A DNA stretch of 10,553 nt, taken from NCBI GenBank assembly GCA_963736575.1, contig CAVTPD010000006.1:1-10553 (forward strand), given 5' to 3'. Source of the DNA: CAVTPD01 sp963736575 (GTDB taxonomy: Bacteria; Bacteroidota; Bacteroidia; Cytophagales; JAAEPT01). Shown piece after piece: positions 8,049 through 10,553 of this stretch. The position numbers were made by a program, and so were the translations under genes. The notes under the pieces were generated by a model. That model saw only the letters and a list, made by a program, of their open reading frames with translations, ran no database searches and was not told the origin of the DNA. How positions within the stretch are numbered: position 1 is the first letter of the stretch; every line of letters starts with the position of its first letter.

Positions 8049-8071
8049 ATTATCGGATCAAGTCCGATAAT
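8049..8071. repeat. REP-like hairpin of a second type
   Basis: ATTATCGGA and TCCGATAAT form a perfect 9-bp stem with a TCAAG loop. It is preceded by GTTTTATAGAGA, the same 12-mer that precedes REP copy b at 89-100. Confidence 0.65.
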
Positions 8072-8123
8072 GACGGTATTAGTTGGTATTAAGGTATTTT
8101 GAAACGAGCGGGTGGTTTCCGCC

Positions 8124-8147
8124 ATCGTTTGTGTCCCCACAAACGAT
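8124..8147 (+). repeat. 10-bp perfect hairpin, TCCC loop
   Basis: ATCGTTTGTG-TCCC-CACAAACGAT. Shape and loop resemble the hairpins at 8160-8185 and 8290-8313, read in the opposite orientation. Confidence 0.7.
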
Positions 8148-8159
8148 CTTGACAAGTTT

Positions 8160-8185
8160 CTAAGTCAGTGAGGACACTAACTTAG
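8160..8185 (-). repeat. 11-bp hairpin, TCCT loop, at the end of the array remnant
   Basis: On the - strand CTAAGTTAGTG-TCCT-CACTGACTTAG, with ten Watson-Crick pairs and one wobble. It overlaps the stop codon of the truncated membrane-tail frame. With the inverted hairpin at 8124-8147 it forms a pair across 12 bp. No T-run follows, so a terminator role is not supported. Confidence 0.65.
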
Positions 8186-8320
8186 GCAGAAAAAAGAAAA
8201 ATTAAGCCAAAGACAACAAGAACTATCCCAAGAATTACTACTATTTTTCCTGTTGATGGCTGTCTCGGTATAAAGCTAGCTTCTTCGTGCTTGTTGGAGA
8301 GAACTCCAACAAGGTGGGAA
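8182..8320 (-). pseudogene. possible remnant of a cassette gene: C-terminal membrane tail without a start
   Basis: In one - strand frame the codons after the attC-like element at 8315 read on to a TAA at 8182-8184 and end with a strongly hydrophobic tail (TGKIVVILGIVLVVFGLIF...), a good single membrane helix. The frame is open back into the attC-like element, but I found no ATG, GTG or TTG start. It could be the end of a deleted cassette gene or chance. Confidence is low because it is short. Confidence 0.3.
8290..8313 (-). repeat. 10-bp perfect hairpin next to the attC-like element
   Basis: CTTGTTGGAG and CTCCAACAAG pair with a 4-nt loop (TTCT on the - strand). It starts 1 bp from the outer core of the attC-like element at 8315 and is of the same size class as the hairpins at 8124 and 8160. 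Confidence 0.65.
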
Positions 8321-8464
8321 CGTTTACTATATGTTTTCGTGGCTGAATAAATGAAGTGAAATTTCGGTTTACCAAGGAGTCAATCTTACAGATTGAAGGG
8401 ATGTCTACGAAGAACCAAAGCCCTGAAACCCAATAATCAGCCATAAATATACAGAGCGTTAGGT
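8315..8464 (-). repeat. attC-like cassette recombination element 2 (150 bp)
   Basis: On the - strand it opens with ACCTAAC (8458-8464, fits RYYYAAC) and closes with GTTCCCA (8315-8321, GTT kept but RRRY lost). Paired segments in order are AACG/CGTT, then an asymmetric internal loop TTTA/AG, then CTATATGTTT/AAATATACAG (one mismatch, one wobble), then GGCTGA/TCAGCC, with a small TCAATC/GATTGA hairpin near the tip. Blocks shared with the element at 9354 are CTCTGTAT, ATGGCTG, GGCTTTGGTT, TTCGTAGA, TAAACCGA, CAGCCACG and AGTAAACGTT. It starts only 5 nt after the stop codon of the Imm26-type gene, as an attC does in an integron cassette. Confidence 0.65.
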
Positions 8465-8469
8465 CTTTT

Positions 8470-9336
8470 TTAATCAATTCGCGATCGTCTAAAGTTGAGA
8501 TCTTCCCAATTATCAGGTAAATAACCTTTTAAATATGGTTTCTTATTCATTTTTGCATTTAATCGTTCGATAATATGTGGAGTACTGTAAGATCCCCATT
8601 GTTCAATCCCAAAATGTCCCCAGTCAATTTTTTTACATTCATCTTCATGTATTTCTTTATTACTATCCCAACTTTCCCAAATGTTGAATACAGTACATAT
8701 TTCGGACATTACAGGTACATGAAAAAAGTAAATAGACTGAGTGAAAAAAGATTCAAGAGGTTTGTTACCTATGATTTTCCATTTACGATTATAAAACCCA
8801 TCTTCCGTTGTTCCTATTACAAAAGCAACCTTGTTTTGGGAGATTTCATTTAGGGCAAGCTTATTGGTATTCGACTTGTATTCATAAATGGCGATGTAAC
8901 CCTCTAATAGAACTCTACCAAAAGCATAGTTTTCTGAATCAGTCTTAAAAGTGAAAAAGTCTCCTGAATTAGTTTTGGTCTTACGCTTTACTAATTTCTT
9001 TTCTTTAGGCTGTATTGATTCTAGCTTTAATTTTAATCGCTCAAGTTCTTTAGCTCTTTTTTTATCTCCATTCCATTTTTTTAAATCCTCACCAGAATCG
9101 ATTATTTCTATAGCCTTGTTTTTTACTTTTCCAAGAAGTCTTCCGTATTCGACTTGAACCGTTGCTAGACTTAACCAAAAAACTGAATATTCATCCATAT
9201 CAGCGTCTTGGTTTTCATTTATAAGTTCCTCGGTTGCTTGTTCATTTGACAAACCATCAAAAAGCTTTTCTATATAGTAGTCTCTAATATCTAGAGCAAA
9301 ATCGTCTTGAAAAATTTTATATCCTGATGTTCCCAT
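8470..9336 (-). CDS. Imm26-type immunity protein
   Basis: A 288-residue cytoplasmic protein. The N-terminal part (1-110), with GYKIFQDDFALDIRDYY and FWLSLATVQVEYGRL followed by IDSGEDLKKW, is the conserved leader of a known DUF4259/Imm26 architecture. The C-terminal part (about 123-230), with GDFFTF, YAFGRVL, IAIYEY and the later VIGTTEDGFYNRKWKIIG, matches the Imm26 fold. Imm26 proteins are predicted antitoxins of polymorphic toxin systems. No cognate toxin is in the window, so this may be an orphan immunity gene protecting against neighbours. It is the only gene of its cassette: ATG lies 17 nt after the GTTGGGT core and the stop lies 5 nt before the next core. No TAnnTTTG promoter is visible. 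Confidence 0.78.
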   Translation of the reverse strand: MGTSGYKIFQDDFALDIRDYYIEKLFDGLSNEQATEELINENQDADMDEYSVFWLSLATVQVEYGRLLGKVKNKAIEIIDSGEDLKKWNGDKKRAKELERLKLKLESIQPKEKKLVKRKTKTNSGDFFTFKTDSENYAFGRVLLEGYIAIYEYKSNTNKLALNEISQNKVAFVIGTTEDGFYNRKWKIIGNKPLESFFTQSIYFFHVPVMSEICTVFNIWESWDSNKEIHEDECKKIDWGHFGIEQWGSYSTPHIIERLNAKMNKKPYLKGYLPDNWEDLNFRRSRID

Positions 9337-9353
9337 TTTATTTACATCATTAC

Positions 9354-9552
9354 ACCCAACGTTTACTGTATGAAGCGTGGCTGTTTTTCCTTGTAATATA
9401 GTATCGGTTTACTACTTAGTCAATCCTGCGGATTGACTTGCTAAATTCTTCCACCACAGCAATGTCAATCCGCAGGATTGACGGACTATCTACGAAAAAC
9501 CAAAGCCACGTAAGCCACTGAGCCAGCCATGATTTCATACAGAGTGTTGTAG
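9354..9552 (-). repeat. attC-like cassette recombination element 1 (199 bp)
   Basis: On the - strand it opens with CTACAAC (9546-9552) and closes with GTTGGGT (9354-9360, an exact GTTRRRY). The stem has AAC/GTT, the same TTTA/AG internal loop as the element at 8315, a perfect 9-bp CTGTATGAA/TTCATACAG, a 4/5-nt loop, then GGCTG/CAGCC. The tip carries a 19-bp perfect inverted repeat at 9419-9437 and 9464-9482. Relative to the 8315 element, the A-T pairs at stem positions 8 and 9 are replaced there by T-A pairs, so pairing is selected. It starts 7 nt after the stop codon of the unknown 181-residue gene. Confidence 0.68.
9419..9482. repeat. nested 19-bp inverted repeat in the tip of attC-like element 1
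   Basis: GTCAATCCTGCGGATTGAC at 9419-9437 and its exact reverse complement at 9464-9482. Each arm is itself a near-palindrome (GTCAATCC/GGATTGAC). TTGCT (9438-9442) and AGCAA (9458-9462) extend the stem to 24 bp with one bulged base. The 150-bp element has only one such small hairpin, so this looks like an inverted duplication of it. Confidence 0.8.
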
Positions 9553-9559
9553 CCTGTTT

Positions 9560-10105
9560 TTATTTCTTTTTTTCCTGTTGAATTTTGGCATGCTGGAGTA
9601 CTATTTCATTTTCTTTAACATTGCATTTGTATCTAATTTCATCTTCATATTGAATTTTTTCGCCAGTTAACTCATCATAATCCTCAATCTTTACGATGTA
9701 TTTTTCTATGACAAAAGTTTTGTAACTTTTAAATTCATTCTTATCCTTAAACTCTATATCAATTTTTACTCGGCTAGTTAGGTTTTCAGGTATAAAATCA
9801 ATCGAGTTGACATCTTTTTGGATTTCAGTTAATTCACTAACGTTGTTTATTAAATGTTTTACAGCATCATCAATTCTATAGCTATAAGGCCTTTGCCAAT
9901 GATTTTTTTTATCAAGTTCCCAATCTTCAGTTTCAATCCATTCCTTTAGAAGTTCACGAGGAATTTTATATTTATTACATATCGTTCCACGATTTCTAGC
10001 CTCATAAACAAAATCAGAGTGACATAACTGTTTTAAGCCTTCAATATCCCATTCCACACCATTGACAATTATTCCTCCGTTTTCGGTATATTCTATTCTT
10101 TTCAT
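9560..10105 (-). CDS. hypothetical protein, cassette-borne, coupled to the lipoprotein gene
   Basis: A 181-residue, charged, cytoplasmic-looking protein without signal peptide or membrane segment. I do not recognise a family. The N-terminal half is rich in Trp and Glu (GVEWDIEGLKQL, WIETEDWELDKKNHW); the sequence YKIPRELLKEWIE could be part of a small helical DNA- or protein-binding unit, but this is not supported further. The C-terminal half alternates charged strands (VKIDIEF, KTFVIEKYIVKIEDY, EDEIRYKCNV) and may be a beta domain. ATG at 10105 overlaps the stop of the lipoprotein gene as ATGA, so translational coupling is expected; a TTG 9 bp earlier is an unlikely start. Its stop lies 7 nt before the attC-like core. 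Both genes sit in one cassette and are likely functional partners. Confidence 0.7.
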   Translation of the reverse strand: MKRIEYTENGGIIVNGVEWDIEGLKQLCHSDFVYEARNRGTICNKYKIPRELLKEWIETEDWELDKKNHWQRPYSYRIDDAVKHLINNVSELTEIQKDVNSIDFIPENLTSRVKIDIEFKDKNEFKSYKTFVIEKYIVKIEDYDELTGEKIQYEDEIRYKCNVKENEIVLQHAKIQQEKKK

Positions 10106-10443
10106 CCGTGCCAAATTTTATAATAGGTAACTGTACCATTGTTTAAGATTAAAATCAAAGCACCTGTATCAATTCCATGCCCAGAATACCCTAGGTAATA
10201 TCTTAACTCAACGTTACTTTGCTTATCTGGTTCTCCTAAAAGTTTGATGATTTGTTCGACCGTCATTCCTTTTATATTATAATCGTTGACTAAGTTATTC
10301 GACATATTCCATCGTAAAGATGGATTAGCTTCTGACTCCTCCCAATTTATCCATTTTTTTGAATCGAATTGAACTTGATTACAGCCAGTCAAAACCGAAA
10401 TAATAACTGTTATAAAAAAAAATGATAGGATAAATCGTCTCAT
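10102..10443 (-). CDS. small lipoprotein with BamE/SmpA-like domain
   Basis: A 113-residue protein. MRRFILSFFFITVIISVLTGC is a lipoprotein signal peptide with lipobox LTGC and lipidated C21. No acidic surface-export signal follows, so a periplasm-facing location is more likely. The mature part contains GMTVEQIIKLLGEPD followed by LRYYLG and a final hairpin LILILNNGTVTYYKIW, the pattern of the BamE/SmpA-OmlA fold used by many small envelope lipoproteins and inhibitor-like proteins. A longer frame beginning at a GTG at 10497 is rejected because that start lies inside the attC-like element and would bury the signal peptide. The ATG lies 28 nt after the GTTGTAG core that opens this cassette. Confidence 0.7.
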   Translation of the reverse strand: MRRFILSFFFITVIISVLTGCNQVQFDSKKWINWEESEANPSLRWNMSNNLVNDYNIKGMTVEQIIKLLGEPDKQSNVELRYYLGYSGHGIDTGALILILNNGTVTYYKIWHG

Positions 10444-10471
10444 GTTTTGAGGTGTGTTCTTTAACAATAGG

Positions 10472-10553
10472 CTACAACATTTCAATATCAACCACACTGG
10501 TTCATATACAAACTATAATTAATGGCGCATATATATTTATATGTGCCACTACT
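10472..10553 (-). repeat. attC-like element 3, cut by the window end
   Basis: The closing core GTTGTAG on the - strand lies at 10472-10478, preceded by ATATTGAAAT, which aligns in spacing with ATACAGTAAAC and ATATAGTAAAC of the two complete elements. Only the closing arm is present. It also contains the inverted repeat ATATAT-type sequence near 10528-10545. The partner arm should lie beyond the window end, after another cassette gene. Confidence 0.5.

Larger units (their letters stand above)
7777..8185. repeat. gene-free region with a cluster of unrelated hairpins
   Basis: No open frame of credible coding quality was seen here on either strand. The region instead holds a chain of inverted repeats: GCGCC-GGAT-GGCGC at 7837-7850, GGTATT/AATACC at 7871-7892, CGCCCTCGT/ACGAGGGCG at 7915-7945, ATTATCGGA/TCCGATAAT at 8049-8071, and two long hairpins at 8124-8147 and 8160-8185. 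GGTATT recurs three times at 8075-8098. It separates the glyA promoter from the cassette-like array and looks like a landing zone for REP-type elements. Confidence 0.7.

Noticed and set aside
7749..8230. tRNA or other structured RNA gene upstream of glyA
   Set aside because: No cloverleaf, T-loop or CCA end was found; the hairpins are separate and unrelated.
8241..8477. A 78-codon - strand frame across the attC-like element
   Set aside because: It runs through the folded repeat, overlaps the end of the Imm26-type gene, and its sequence is explained by the conserved blocks of the element.
8575..9157. Open frames on the + strand opposite the Imm26-type gene
   Set aside because: They are low-complexity Phe/Ser-rich antisense readings of the AT-rich coding strand.
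8315..9552. CRISPR array
   Set aside because: There are only two full repeats, they are 150-199 bp and imperfect, and they are separated by genes, not by short spacers.
10444..10497. Longer lipoprotein starting at GTG 10497
   Set aside because: The start lies inside the attC-like element and would place 18 residues before a clear lipoprotein signal peptide.

Overview
The window looks like a chromosomal segment of a member of the Bacteroidota, most likely a flavobacterium. The sequence is AT-rich, there are no clear Shine-Dalgarno sites, and the promoter in front of glyA matches the Bacteroidota form TTG-N20-TAnnTTTG. The protein types (GlyA, TatC, RpiB, Imm26-type protein, RAYT transposase) fit. 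The lineage is inferred from these features, not from a database match.

Layout. Positions 1-1785 are an accessory block on the + strand. It holds a putative phage abortive-infection membrane protein (151-1056) and a REP-associated tyrosine transposase (1165-1716), punctuated by four copies of one REP-like palindrome in alternating orientation. Positions 1786-7721 hold a run of core and metabolic genes on the - strand. In transcription order these are glyA (broken by a one-base frameshift), tatC, rpiB, a cytochrome P450, and a fatty-acyl-AMP ligase fused to a carrier domain. Between glyA and tatC lies a weak terminator-like hairpin. The P450 and the ligase-carrier gene are 9 bp apart and probably form a small pathway in which an acyl chain is activated, tethered and oxidised. 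The last REP copy may end this operon as an intrinsic terminator.

Positions 7722-8185 contain no intact gene. They hold the glyA promoter and a cluster of unrelated hairpins, several of them perfect.

Positions about 8182-10553 are the most unusual part. All genes here are on the - strand, are small and are accessory: a BamE/SmpA-like lipoprotein, an unknown 181-residue protein coupled to it by an ATGA overlap, and an Imm26-type immunity protein. They are separated by long imperfect-palindrome elements (two complete, 150 and 199 bp, and one cut by the window end) that share conserved blocks, a shared internal loop and compensatory base changes. Their ends resemble integron attC core sites (GTTRRRY / RYYYAAC). 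As the integron cassette model predicts, the sequence opening each cassette is complementary to the core that closes the same cassette. I read this as an integron-like gene-cassette array with unusually large attC-like sites. No integrase lies in the window, so the mobilising enzyme is unknown.
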